Source of the DNA: Salmonella enterica subsp. houtenae serovar Houten
Lineage (GTDB): Bacteria; Pseudomonadota; Gammaproteobacteria; Enterobacterales; Enterobacteriaceae
Assembly: GCA_900478215.1 (NCBI GenBank)
Contig: LS483478.1
Coordinates: 3,658,001-3,722,000 of the forward strand
DNA: 64,000 nt
Direction: 5' to 3'
Program-made: the position numbers and the translations under genes
The notes under the pieces: generated by a model
Told to the model about the DNA's origin: nothing
The model's input: the letters and a program-made list of their open reading frames with translations, nothing else
Database searches by the model: none
Shown: in pieces, positions 55,096-63,687 of the stretch
How the letters are laid out: each line of letters opens with the position of its first letter
How positions within the stretch are numbered: position 1 is the stretch's first letter

Positions 55096-55182
55096 ACTCC
55101 GGCAACCGCTTTTATTCCGGGTTACCACGGATTTCGCAAAAAAAAGCCCAACCGGTGATATTGGGTTGGGGCGATAATTCCT
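55096..55182 (-). pseudogene. fruL: Possible remnant of the fruL leader peptide
   Basis: Upstream of cra, the minus strand reads RNYRPNPISPVGLFFAKSV and then VTRNKSGCRS, strikingly like the 28-residue FruL leader I recall from E. coli. No ATG, GTG or TTG stands at the expected start (the codon is AAC), and the stop expected after CRS is absent (GAT). The stretch overlaps the ilvIH terminator. It is probably not translated. Confidence 0.4.
55138..55171 (-). terminator. Terminator after ilvIH
   Basis: Stem CCCAACC/GGTTGGG with a 10-base loop, followed on the minus strand by C and eight T. Strong intrinsic terminator for ilvI-ilvH, lying just before cra. Confidence 0.85.
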
Positions 55183-55202
55183 GTTGCTGGATATCCGGCA
55201 AA

Positions 55203-55237
55203 TCTGCCTGATGGCGCTACGCTTATCAGGCCTGGGC
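55203..55237. repeat. REP element (first of a pair)
   Basis: Palindrome TGCCTGATGGCGCTACGCTT followed by ATCAGGCCTGGG, a standard REP unit downstream of ilvH. Confidence 0.8.
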
Positions 55238-55247
55238 CAGATATCAG

Positions 55248-55287
55248 CCTGTAGGCCGGATAAGACGCGACCGTGTCATTATCCGGC
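55248..55287. repeat. REP element (second of a pair)
   Basis: Arms GTAGGCCGGATAAGACG and TTATCCGGCG form the second REP unit, in opposite orientation to the first; together they make a BIME-like cluster. Confidence 0.8.
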
Positions 55288-55295
55288 GTATCTGC

Positions 55296-55787
55296 TCAGC
55301 GCATAATCTTATCGCCGCGCGAAAGCCCGACGACGCCTGAACGCGCCACTTCAACAATTTTCGCCACGTCGCGCAGCGAGGCCAGAAAAGCATCCAGTTT
55401 ATCGCTGGTGCCCGCCAGTTGAACGGTATACAGCGTTGGCGTGACATCAATAATCTGACCACGGAAAATTTCCGTATTACGCTTCACCTCTTCCCGTCCG
55501 TAGCCGCTGGCCTGGATTTTCACCAGCATGACCTCCCGCTCAACGTGCGCTCCCTGTCCCAGCTCGCTGACGCGCAGCACATCAACCAGCTTGTGCAGTT
55601 GCTTTTCAATTTGCTCAAGCACTTTTTCATCGCCTACCGTCTGGATTGTCATGCGTGACAACGTCGGATCGTCTGTCGGCGCGACGGTCAGGCTTTCAAT
55701 ATTATACCCGCGTTGCGAAAAGAGGCCGATAACCCGCGATAGCGCCCCTGATTCGTTTTCCAGTAATACCGATAATATCCGACGCAT
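55296..55787 (-). CDS. ilvH: Acetolactate synthase III small subunit
   Basis: Regulatory subunit of acetohydroxyacid synthase III, 163 residues, conferring valine inhibition. N-terminal ACT domain (ILSVLLENESGALSRVIGLF) and a C-terminal ACT-like half. The start at 55787 (M-R-R-I-L-S) follows ilvI by two bases; an upstream in-frame ATG lies within ilvI. Confidence 0.97.
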   Translation of the reverse strand: MRRILSVLLENESGALSRVIGLFSQRGYNIESLTVAPTDDPTLSRMTIQTVGDEKVLEQIEKQLHKLVDVLRVSELGQGAHVEREVMLVKIQASGYGREEVKRNTEIFRGQIIDVTPTLYTVQLAGTSDKLDAFLASLRDVAKIVEVARSGVVGLSRGDKIMR

Positions 55788-55789
55788 CA

Positions 55790-57514
55790 TCAGGTCCTCT
55801 CCGTTTTGCTTAACCACATTTCGTCCATACCGCCCCCACGAATCTGCATCGGATAGACATGCTCGCTGCCATCAACGGTGACATCGACGAACGCCAGTCG
55901 GTTATTACGCACATGCTCAAGGGCTTCGCTGAGTTTACTTTCCAGCTCATCCGGACGGTTAATCTGCAGCCCGACATGGCCATATGCCTCCGCCAGGCGC
56001 ACAAAATCCGGCAACGACTGCATATAAGACTGAGAATGGCGACCGGAATAGATCATATCCTGCCACTGTTTCACCATCCCCAGATAACGGTTGTTCAGGT
56101 TCAGAACCAGTACCGGCAATTCATACTGTAAGGCTGTCGACAGCTCCTGAATGTTCATCTGTATACTGCCATCGCCGGTCACGCAGACCACCATTTCTTT
56201 CGGCAGGGCCATTTTAACGCCCAGCGCAGCCGGTAGGCCAAAGCCCATCGTGCCGAGCCCGCCGGAATTAATCCAGCGACGTGGTTTATCGAACGGGTAG
56301 TAGAGAGCGGCAAACATCTGGTGTTGTCCTACATCGGACGTCACGTACGCGTCGCCCTTCGTCAGACGCCAGAGGGTTTCAATTACCGCCTGGGGTTTTA
56401 TGCTCTCGCTTTCCGTGTCATATTTCAGGCACTGACGGTCGCGCCAACGTTCTATCTGCTGCCACCAGTCGCGAATATCATCCAGCGGCTGAGCCGGCGC
56501 CTCCTGCGCCAGTACCTCCAGCATTTGTTCCAGTACCCGACGGGCATCGCCTACCACCGGGATATCAGCGTTAACCGTTTTGGATATGGACGTCGGGTCT
56601 ATATCAATGTGTAATATCGTCGCGTTCGGACAATATTTAGCGAGATTATTCGTCGTGCGGTCGTCAAATCGTACGCCAACAGCGAAAATCACGTCGGCGT
56701 TATGCATGGCCATATTGGCTTCATAAGTGCCATGCATTCCCAGCATTCCTAACGATTGGCGATGAGTAGCAGGAAACGCGCCCAGTCCCATTAATGAAGA
56801 GACCACCGGCAGGTTAAAGGTTTCAATTATGTGGCGTAACGGCGCATAGCAGGCCGCGCTTATCGCCCCTCCCCCGACATAGACCACCGGTTTTTTCGCC
56901 GACGCCAGCGTTTGCAAGGCACGCTTAATTTGTCCTTTATGTCCTGACGTTGTGGGATTGTAAGAGCGCATACTGACCGTTTCCGGCCAGGCATACGGCA
57001 TTTTTTTCGCCGGATTCAAAATATCTTTCGGCAGATCCACGACCACCGGCCCAGGACGCCCGCTTGCCGCCAGCCAGAAGGCCTTTTTAAGCACCAGGGG
57101 AATATCTTCCGTCTGTTTGACCAGGAAGCTATGTTTGACCACCGGTCGGGAAATTCCCACCATGTCGCACTCCTGAAAGGCATCATAGCCAATCAAGGAG
57201 GTGGCGACCTGGCCGGAAAGAATCACCAGCGGAATGGAATCCATATAGGCCGTAGCAATCCCGGTAATCGCATTGGTCGCCCCCGGCCCGGAAGTCACCA
57301 GCACCACGCCAACGTCGCCAGTGGCTCGCGCCAGGCCATCCGCCATATGCACCGCGGCCTGCTCATGACGAACCAGCACATGATCGATCCCCCCGACGGT
57401 ATGTAGCGCATCATAAATATCGAGCACTGCGCCTCCAGGATAGCCGAACACCTGCTTTACGCCTTGATCGATAAGCGATCGGACGACCATCTCGGCTCCA
57501 GACAACATCTCCAC
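55790..57514 (-). CDS. ilvI: Acetolactate synthase III large subunit
   Basis: Catalytic subunit of 574 residues, thiamine-diphosphate dependent, making acetolactate or acetohydroxybutyrate for isoleucine and valine. ThDP motif GDGSIQMNIQELSTALQYEL, and the N-terminal VFGYPGGAVLDIYDAL with RHEQAAVHMADG. The start is GTG at 57514 (M-E-M-L-S-G), six bases after GGAGG; the frame is open ten codons further but lacks a site. The full FAD-binding middle domain is present, so the gene appears functional. Confidence 0.97.
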   Translation of the reverse strand: MEMLSGAEMVVRSLIDQGVKQVFGYPGGAVLDIYDALHTVGGIDHVLVRHEQAAVHMADGLARATGDVGVVLVTSGPGATNAITGIATAYMDSIPLVILSGQVATSLIGYDAFQECDMVGISRPVVKHSFLVKQTEDIPLVLKKAFWLAASGRPGPVVVDLPKDILNPAKKMPYAWPETVSMRSYNPTTSGHKGQIKRALQTLASAKKPVVYVGGGAISAACYAPLRHIIETFNLPVVSSLMGLGAFPATHRQSLGMLGMHGTYEANMAMHNADVIFAVGVRFDDRTTNNLAKYCPNATILHIDIDPTSISKTVNADIPVVGDARRVLEQMLEVLAQEAPAQPLDDIRDWWQQIERWRDRQCLKYDTESESIKPQAVIETLWRLTKGDAYVTSDVGQHQMFAALYYPFDKPRRWINSGGLGTMGFGLPAALGVKMALPKEMVVCVTGDGSIQMNIQELSTALQYELPVLVLNLNNRYLGMVKQWQDMIYSGRHSQSYMQSLPDFVRLAEAYGHVGLQINRPDELESKLSEALEHVRNNRLAFVDVTVDGSEHVYPMQIRGGGMDEMWLSKTERT

Positions 57515-57786
57515 GGCTTGCCTCCACTTTATACCTGTCATCACGGTTTGACGGACACCTTAACCGCTCGCTATCACGCCTGGCAATTGGGGGGAATGAC
57601 GTAAAGGGGGGGAAGGTTAGAATAATCAGGAAGCAAGAAGAGAAGAAATGGAGAAATACTCCGTCTGAATCACAACAGGTAATAAATAATCGCTTATAAA
57701 TGCAGACTTACAGCAATTCATCTATTTTTCACAACGACGAAAAGAATCGCTCACCGTTAATTCAGCATAAAATTTTTGATATACGC
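57515..57786 (-). promoter_or_regulatory. ilvIH promoter region
   Basis: A+T-rich region between leuO and ilvI that must contain the ilvIH promoter and, by analogy with E. coli and Salmonella, the Lrp sites that activate it. I could not place individual Lrp sites by eye. Confidence 0.5.
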
Positions 57787-57829
57787 TAAAAAGCAGAATA
57801 AACCAGAATTTGTTTCTGATTTATTCTGT
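57787..57829 (-). terminator. Terminator after leuO
   Basis: Stem CAGAATAAA/TTTATTCTG (9 pairs) followed on the minus strand by CTTTTTA, immediately after the leuO stop codon. Confidence 0.75.
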
Positions 57830-57835
57830 CCAGTT

Positions 57836-58780
57836 TTATCGCTTACAAACAGAGACTAATAACTCTTCCATCCATTGGTGCCCTTTATCACGCCCAGCCG
57901 CTTCATGCCAGGAAAGGTAGCATGTCCGGCTATTCAGTTTTAAAGGCAACGGCAATATTTGCAGATCCAGCGACTCCGCAAACTCTTCCGCCAGCCAGCG
58001 CGGGGCAATAGCGACCAAATGCGTCTGCGAAACCACATTCAGAACGCTGATAAGCGCCATGCCCTGATAAGCCACGCTCGACTGCTTATCCGGCGTGTCA
58101 TACCACGGCTGACTAAATGAAGCATAACGTTCGAGAGAAACAACCGCATGTTGTTCATTATAAACATCGCTTTCCAGCAGGGGGCCGCTAATACGCGGAT
58201 GTTTCCGACTGGCGACTAAAACCATTTCATCTTTAAATAGCGGTATGCTGGTAAATTCAGGACGACGGAACTCTTCATAACTAATAACAAATTCAGTTTC
58301 CTGATAGCGTAGCTGATGCTCGGTATTCTGATTCAACGACGCTTTAAAAACGACATGAATATTCGGCGCAATTTGTTCTACGCGATTATAAATCTGTGAC
58401 GTCAGGATATTATCCAGTGGACTGCACACGCAAAGGTTGAATACACGTTCGCTGCTGGCCGGCTCAAACCCCGATCCCGGCAACTCATTTTGCACCAATT
58501 GCAGCGCCTGGCGGACTGAACCAAATAACTGAAATGCGCGGGCAGTCGGCTGAATTCCTCGTCCATACCGAACAAAAAGTTCGTCATTAAACATAACCTT
58601 CAGACGCGCCACGGCGTTACTGACCGCTGGCTGCGACATTCCCAGGGTATGGGCGGCGCGCGTAATATTCTGCTCTTGCATCACCGCATCGAACACGGTC
58701 AACAGGTTCAAATCAACCATGCGAAGCTGCGGTTTACTCATCTCTAAAAGATGCGGCTTTTCGGTTTTGACCTCTGGCAT
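57836..58780 (-). CDS. leuO: LysR-type regulator LeuO
   Basis: Pleiotropic regulator of 314 residues that antagonises H-NS silencing. HTH at about 39-60 (ITRAAHTLGMSQPAVSNAVA) and the LysR effector domain after it. The open frame extends 27 codons upstream, but ATG at 58780 gives the known start M-P-E-V-K-T-E-K. It lies between ilvIH and leuABCD as in Salmonella, where transcription of the neighbours affects it. Confidence 0.95.
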   Translation of the reverse strand: MPEVKTEKPHLLEMSKPQLRMVDLNLLTVFDAVMQEQNITRAAHTLGMSQPAVSNAVARLKVMFNDELFVRYGRGIQPTARAFQLFGSVRQALQLVQNELPGSGFEPASSERVFNLCVCSPLDNILTSQIYNRVEQIAPNIHVVFKASLNQNTEHQLRYQETEFVISYEEFRRPEFTSIPLFKDEMVLVASRKHPRISGPLLESDVYNEQHAVVSLERYASFSQPWYDTPDKQSSVAYQGMALISVLNVVSQTHLVAIAPRWLAEEFAESLDLQILPLPLKLNSRTCYLSWHEAAGRDKGHQWMEELLVSVCKR

Positions 58781-59373
58781 ATTTAACTCCACTGTCACGC
58801 TTAACTCCCTTTTTCTGGCTAAAAGCAGAAATAATTCCTGAAAATATGATTTACCATGCATATAAAATAAGAAAAAGGGAAAGCGTTAAAATTCGGAAAA
58901 CATAAAGGCGCTGACAGAGACAAATAGAATGCCAGCGCAAGCGTAATGTACCCTGAGTCACATCATCGCGATTCATAATGTTTAAATTACGCAAGCAATA
59001 TAACCATAACTATGGCGAATGCACAATCATACATAAGGTGAATGATAATTTAAGTTCCAATTAAATGTTTATATTATTAAGACCGAAAAATTAACATTAA
59101 TTTATCAATAACTTTATCCTTATCCTTTAAGTAAACAAGGTTATTCGTTAAAAAATAAAATAAATCAAAAAGATAAACCGAACCTTTAGCATACCTTTAG
59201 CAGGCCACTTCCCGAACCAATTTGCAAACAAAAATGCCTAAATATTTCAAACAATGAAAAGTATGAATGTCCACTCATTCTTTTATCCTTTATTGGACAC
59301 TCAACCCAGCACAATTAGCTAAAGTACATATCCGGATATGGCTAATAAAATGCAATGGCGACAGAAATCAGAG
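58781..59373. other. A+T-rich region between leuO and leuL
   Basis: Roughly 600 bases, very A+T-rich around 58985-59240, with many A and T runs. It matches the H-NS-bound silencer region described for leuO in Salmonella and E. coli. No protein-coding frame was seen; the leuO promoter must lie here. Confidence 0.5.
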
Positions 59374-59402
59374 TTGACATCAAACGGCATATCCAGTACC
59401 AC
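59374..59402 (+). promoter_or_regulatory. leuABCD promoter
   Basis: -35 TTGACA at 59374-59379 and a weak -10 TACCAC at 59397-59402, 17 bases apart, 34 bases before leuL. Position matches the leucine operon promoter, and the poor -10 agrees with its known supercoiling sensitivity in mutants. Confidence 0.7.
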
Positions 59403-59435
59403 TAAAAGCATATCGCATTCGCTGGAGTTGAATTA

Positions 59436-59522
59436 ATGTCACATATCGTTCGTTTCACTGGGCTACTACTACTCAACGCATTTACTGTGCGCGGTAGACC
59501 GGTGAGCGGCATTCAACATTAA
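59436..59522 (+). CDS. leuL: leu operon leader peptide
   Basis: Leader peptide of 28 residues, MSHIVRFTGLLLLNAFTVRG then RPVSGIQH. It has four consecutive leucine codons (CTA CTA CTA CTC), three of them rare CUA, so low leucyl-tRNA stalls the ribosome there and prevents the attenuator forming. Too short for routine gene calling but clearly this peptide. Confidence 0.93.
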   Translation: MSHIVRFTGLLLLNAFTVRGRPVSGIQH

Positions 59523-59540
59523 GTCAGCCCGAAGTCAAAC

Positions 59541-59570
59541 AAAAACCCGCGCCGTTGCGCGGGTTTTTTT
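59541..59570 (+). terminator. leu operon attenuator
   Basis: Perfect 7-base stem CCCGCGC/GCGCGGG with a 4-base loop, followed by seven T, between leuL and leuA. It is the terminator arm of the leucine attenuator. Confidence 0.9.
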
Positions 59571-59610
59571 ATGCCTGACGCAAGGCGCCCCAGGAGACAA
59601 GGACCACATC

Positions 59611-61182
59611 ATGAGCCAGCAAGTCATTATTTTTGATACGACCTTACGCGACGGCGAACAAGCGTTACAGGCCAGCCTGAGCGCGAAAGAGAAGCTGCAG
59701 ATTGCCCTGGCCCTTGAACGTATGGGCGTCGATGTCATGGAAGTGGGCTTCCCGGTCTCTTCGCCGGGTGATTTTGAATCCGTACAAACCATCGCGCGCA
59801 CCATCAAAAACAGCCGCGTTTGCGCCCTGGCGCGTTGTGTAGAAAAAGACATCGACGTCGCGGCACAGGCGCTGAAGGTCGCCGACGCGTTTCGTATCCA
59901 TACTTTTATCGCCACCTCGCCAATGCACATCGCCACCAAGCTGCGCAGCACGCTGGATGAGGTCATCGAACGCGCGGTATACATGGTTAAGCGTGCGCGT
60001 AATTACACTGATGACGTGGAGTTCTCCTGCGAGGATGCTGGCCGGACGCCTGTTGACGATCTGGCGCGCGTGGTGGAAGCCGCTATAAACGCCGGTGCGA
60101 GAACCATTAATATTCCCGATACCGTGGGCTATACCATGCCGTTTGAGTTCGCGGGAATCATTTCCGGCCTGTATGAGCGTGTCCCCAATATCGACAAAGC
60201 GATCATCTCCGTTCATACCCACGACGATTTAGGGATAGCAGTAGGCAACTCGCTGGCGGCAGTACATGCGGGCGCGCGTCAGGTTGAAGGCGCGATGAAC
60301 GGTATCGGAGAACGTGCCGGTAACTGCGCACTGGAAGAGGTGATCATGGCGATTAAAGTGCGCAAAGACATTATGAACGTGCACACCAATATCAATCACC
60401 ACGAAATCTGGCGCACCAGCCAGACCGTCAGCCAGATCTGTAACATGCCTATTCCGACCAACAAAGCCATCGTCGGCAGCGGTGCTTTCGCCCACTCTTC
60501 CGGTATTCACCAGGACGGCGTCCTCAAGAACCGCGAAAACTATGAAATCATGACGCCGGAGTCCATCGGCCTGAATCAGGTACAGTTGAATCTGACCTCT
60601 CGTTCCGGGCGCGCCGCGGTCAAACACCGTATGGAAGAAATGGGTTATCAAGAAAGCGACTATAACCTGGACCACCTGTACGACGCGTTCCTGAAGCTGG
60701 CGGATAAAAAAGGTCAGGTGTTTGACTACGACCTGGAAGCGTTGGCGTTCATTAATAAACAACAGGAAGAACCAGAGCATTTCCGCCTGGATTATTTCAG
60801 CGTGCAGTCGGGCTCCAGCGATATCGCCACCGCGTCCGTGAAGCTGGCCTGTGGCGAAGAGATCAAGGCCGAGGCGGCGAACGGCAACGGCCCGGTCGAC
60901 GCTATCTATCAGGCGATTAACCGCATCACGGGCTACGACGTTGAGTTGGTTAAATACGACCTGAACGCCAAAGGCCAGGGCAAAGACGCGCTGGGTCAGG
61001 TCGATATCGTGGTGAACCATCATGGTCGCCGCTTCCACGGCGTCGGTCTGGCGACCGATATCGTCGAATCCTCCGCCAAAGCGATGGTACACGTACTGAA
61101 CAATATCTGGCGCGCTGCCGAAGTTGAAAAAGAATTGCAACGCAAAGCTCACAATAAAGAGAACAACAAGGAAACCGTGTAA
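59611..61182 (+). CDS. leuA: 2-isopropylmalate synthase
   Basis: First enzyme of leucine synthesis, 523 residues, condensing acetyl-CoA with 2-oxoisovalerate. The TIM barrel motif TTLRDGEQ is near the N-terminus, HTHDDLGIAVGNSL is the metal region, and a C-terminal leucine-sensing regulatory domain follows. AAGGA precedes the start. Its stop shares a base with leuB. Confidence 0.98.
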   Translation: MSQQVIIFDTTLRDGEQALQASLSAKEKLQIALALERMGVDVMEVGFPVSSPGDFESVQTIARTIKNSRVCALARCVEKDIDVAAQALKVADAFRIHTFIATSPMHIATKLRSTLDEVIERAVYMVKRARNYTDDVEFSCEDAGRTPVDDLARVVEAAINAGARTINIPDTVGYTMPFEFAGIISGLYERVPNIDKAIISVHTHDDLGIAVGNSLAAVHAGARQVEGAMNGIGERAGNCALEEVIMAIKVRKDIMNVHTNINHHEIWRTSQTVSQICNMPIPTNKAIVGSGAFAHSSGIHQDGVLKNRENYEIMTPESIGLNQVQLNLTSRSGRAAVKHRMEEMGYQESDYNLDHLYDAFLKLADKKGQVFDYDLEALAFINKQQEEPEHFRLDYFSVQSGSSDIATASVKLACGEEIKAEAANGNGPVDAIYQAINRITGYDVELVKYDLNAKGQGKDALGQVDIVVNHHGRRFHGVGLATDIVESSAKAMVHVLNNIWRAAEVEKELQRKAHNKENNKETV

Positions 61183-62273
61183 TGTCGAAGAACTATCATA
61201 TTGCCGTATTGCCGGGCGACGGCATCGGCCCGGAAGTCATGGCGCAAGCCCTGAAAGTCATGGATGCGGTACGCAGCCGTTTTGATATGCGTATTACCAC
61301 CAGCCGCTATGACGTCGGCGGTATTGCTATCGACAATCATGGTCATCCACTGCCGAAAGCCACCGTTGAAGGGTGTGAGCAGGCGGATGCCGTTCTGTTT
61401 GGCTCCGTCGGCGGCCCGAAATGGGAGAATTTGCCCCCGGAAAGCCAGCCGGAGCGCGGCGCTCTGCTGCCGCTGCGTAAACATTTCAAATTATTCAGTA
61501 ACCTGCGTCCGGCGAAACTGTACCAGGGACTGGAAGCGTTTTGCCCGTTGCGTGCCGATATCGCCGCTAACGGTTTCGATATCCTGTGCGTGCGCGAGCT
61601 GACCGGTGGGATCTATTTCGGCCAGCCAAAAGGCCGCGAAGGCAGCGGTCAGTACGAAAAAGCCTTTGATACCGAAGTTTATCACCGCTTTGAGATCGAA
61701 CGCATTGCCCGTATCGCCTTTGAATCGGCGCGTAAACGCCGCCGTAAAGTCACCTCTATTGATAAAGCCAACGTACTGCAAAGTTCTATTCTGTGGCGTG
61801 AGATCGTCAATGACGTCGCGAAAGCGTATCCCGATGTGGAACTGGCGCACATGTACATCGATAACGCCACCATGCAGTTGATTAAAGACCCGTCACAGTT
61901 TGACGTACTGCTGTGCTCTAACCTGTTCGGCGACATTCTGTCCGATGAATGCGCCATGATCACCGGCTCAATGGGGATGCTGCCGTCCGCCAGCCTGAAC
62001 GAGCAAGGGTTTGGCCTGTATGAACCGGCTGGCGGCTCCGCGCCGGATATCGCCGGGAAAAATATCGCCAATCCGATAGCGCAGATCCTGTCGCTGGCGT
62101 TGCTGCTGCGCTACAGCCTGGATGCCGATGAGGCGGCAACGGCCATTGAACAGGCGATCAATCGCGCATTAGAAGAAAGCATTCGCACCGGCGATTTAGC
62201 CCGGGGCGCTGCCGCGGTCAGTACCGATGAGATGGGCGATATTATCGCCCGCTATGTCGCAGAAGGGGTGTAA
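61182..62273 (+). CDS. leuB: 3-isopropylmalate dehydrogenase
   Basis: NAD-dependent oxidative decarboxylation of 3-isopropylmalate, 363 residues. Family segments include GDGIGPEVMAQAL at the start, IYFGQPKGREG and the metal-binding NLFGDILSDECAMITGSMGM. Overlaps leuA by one base and is followed after two bases by leuC. Confidence 0.98.
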   Translation: MSKNYHIAVLPGDGIGPEVMAQALKVMDAVRSRFDMRITTSRYDVGGIAIDNHGHPLPKATVEGCEQADAVLFGSVGGPKWENLPPESQPERGALLPLRKHFKLFSNLRPAKLYQGLEAFCPLRADIAANGFDILCVRELTGGIYFGQPKGREGSGQYEKAFDTEVYHRFEIERIARIAFESARKRRRKVTSIDKANVLQSSILWREIVNDVAKAYPDVELAHMYIDNATMQLIKDPSQFDVLLCSNLFGDILSDECAMITGSMGMLPSASLNEQGFGLYEPAGGSAPDIAGKNIANPIAQILSLALLLRYSLDADEAATAIEQAINRALEESIRTGDLARGAAAVSTDEMGDIIARYVAEGV

Positions 62274-62275
62274 TC

Positions 62276-63676
62276 ATGGCGAAGACATTATACGAAAAAT
62301 TATTTGATGCCCACGTGGTCTTTGAGGCGCCAAACGAAACGCCGTTGCTGTATATCGACAGACATCTGGTGCACGAAGTGACCTCCCCGCAGGCATTCGA
62401 TGGTCTGCGCGCGCATGGCCGCCAGGTTCGCCAACCGGGTAAAACTTTTGCTACGATGGATCATAACGTCTCGACGCAGACCAAAGACATTAACGCCTCT
62501 GGCGAAATGGCGCGTATTCAGATGCAGGAGCTGATCAAAAACTGCAATGAATTTGGCGTAGAGTTGTACGATCTGAACCACCCGTATCAGGGCATCGTCC
62601 ACGTGATGGGGCCAGAGCAAGGCGTGACCTTGCCGGGCATGACCATCGTCTGCGGCGACTCCCATACTGCCACCCACGGTGCGTTTGGCGCACTGGCGTT
62701 TGGTATTGGCACGTCTGAAGTTGAACATGTGCTGGCAACGCAAACCCTGAAGCAGGGTCGCGCCAAAACCATGAAGATCGAAGTTACCGGTACGGCTGCG
62801 CCAGGCATTACCGCCAAAGATATCGTGCTGGCGATTATCGGTAAAACCGGTAGCGCCGGCGGTACTGGACATGTGGTTGAATTTTGCGGCGACGCGATCC
62901 GCGCGCTGAGTATGGAAGGCCGCATGACGCTGTGCAATATGGCGATTGAGATGGGCGCCAAAGCCGGTCTGGTCGCCCCGGATGAAACCACGTTCAACTA
63001 CGTAAAAGGGCGTTTGCACGCGCCGAAGGGCCGCGATTTTGACGAAGCCATCGAGTACTGGAAAACGCTGAAAACCGATGACGGCGCGACCTTTGATACT
63101 GTCGTCACCCTGCGGGCGGAAGAGGTAGCGCCGCAGGTCACCTGGGGCACGAATCCAGGCCAGGTGATTTCCGTCACCGACATCATCCCCGATCCCGCCT
63201 CCTTTAGCGATCCGGTTGAACGCGCCAGCGCCGAAAAAGCGCTGGCTTATATGGGCTTACAGCCGGGCGTACCGTTAACGGACGTTGCTATCGATAAAGT
63301 CTTTATCGGCTCTTGTACCAATTCGCGCATTGAAGATTTGCGCGCGGCGGCGGACGTCGCCAAAGGCCGTAAAGTCGCACCGGGCGTACAGGCGCTGGTC
63401 GTTCCCGGCTCTGGCCCGGTCAAAGCGCAAGCGGAAGCGGAAGGGCTGGATAAAATATTTATCGAAGCCGGTTTTGAGTGGCGTCTGCCGGGCTGCTCGA
63501 TGTGCCTGGCGATGAATAACGATCGTCTGAATCCGGGCGAACGTTGCGCCTCGACCAGCAACCGCAATTTTGAAGGTCGTCAGGGCCGTGGCGGGCGCAC
63601 CCATCTGGTCAGCCCGGCAATGGCCGCTGCCGCCGCCGTCACGGGCCATTTTGCCGATATTCGCAGCATCAAATAA
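62276..63676 (+). CDS. leuC: Isopropylmalate isomerase large subunit
   Basis: Iron-sulfur subunit of isopropylmalate isomerase, 466 residues. The three cluster cysteines lie in GSCTNSR and, near the end, GCSMCLAMNNDRL. Homologous to aconitases. Pairs with LeuD, whose gene follows after eleven bases. Confidence 0.98.
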   Translation: MAKTLYEKLFDAHVVFEAPNETPLLYIDRHLVHEVTSPQAFDGLRAHGRQVRQPGKTFATMDHNVSTQTKDINASGEMARIQMQELIKNCNEFGVELYDLNHPYQGIVHVMGPEQGVTLPGMTIVCGDSHTATHGAFGALAFGIGTSEVEHVLATQTLKQGRAKTMKIEVTGTAAPGITAKDIVLAIIGKTGSAGGTGHVVEFCGDAIRALSMEGRMTLCNMAIEMGAKAGLVAPDETTFNYVKGRLHAPKGRDFDEAIEYWKTLKTDDGATFDTVVTLRAEEVAPQVTWGTNPGQVISVTDIIPDPASFSDPVERASAEKALAYMGLQPGVPLTDVAIDKVFIGSCTNSRIEDLRAAADVAKGRKVAPGVQALVVPGSGPVKAQAEAEGLDKIFIEAGFEWRLPGCSMCLAMNNDRLNPGERCASTSNRNFEGRQGRGGRTHLVSPAMAAAAAVTGHFADIRSIK

Positions 63677-63687
63677 GGAGAACAATC

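Noticed and set aside
60229..61152. 307-codon minus-strand open frame
   Set aside because: Antisense to leuA, with no start signal and no recognisable family.
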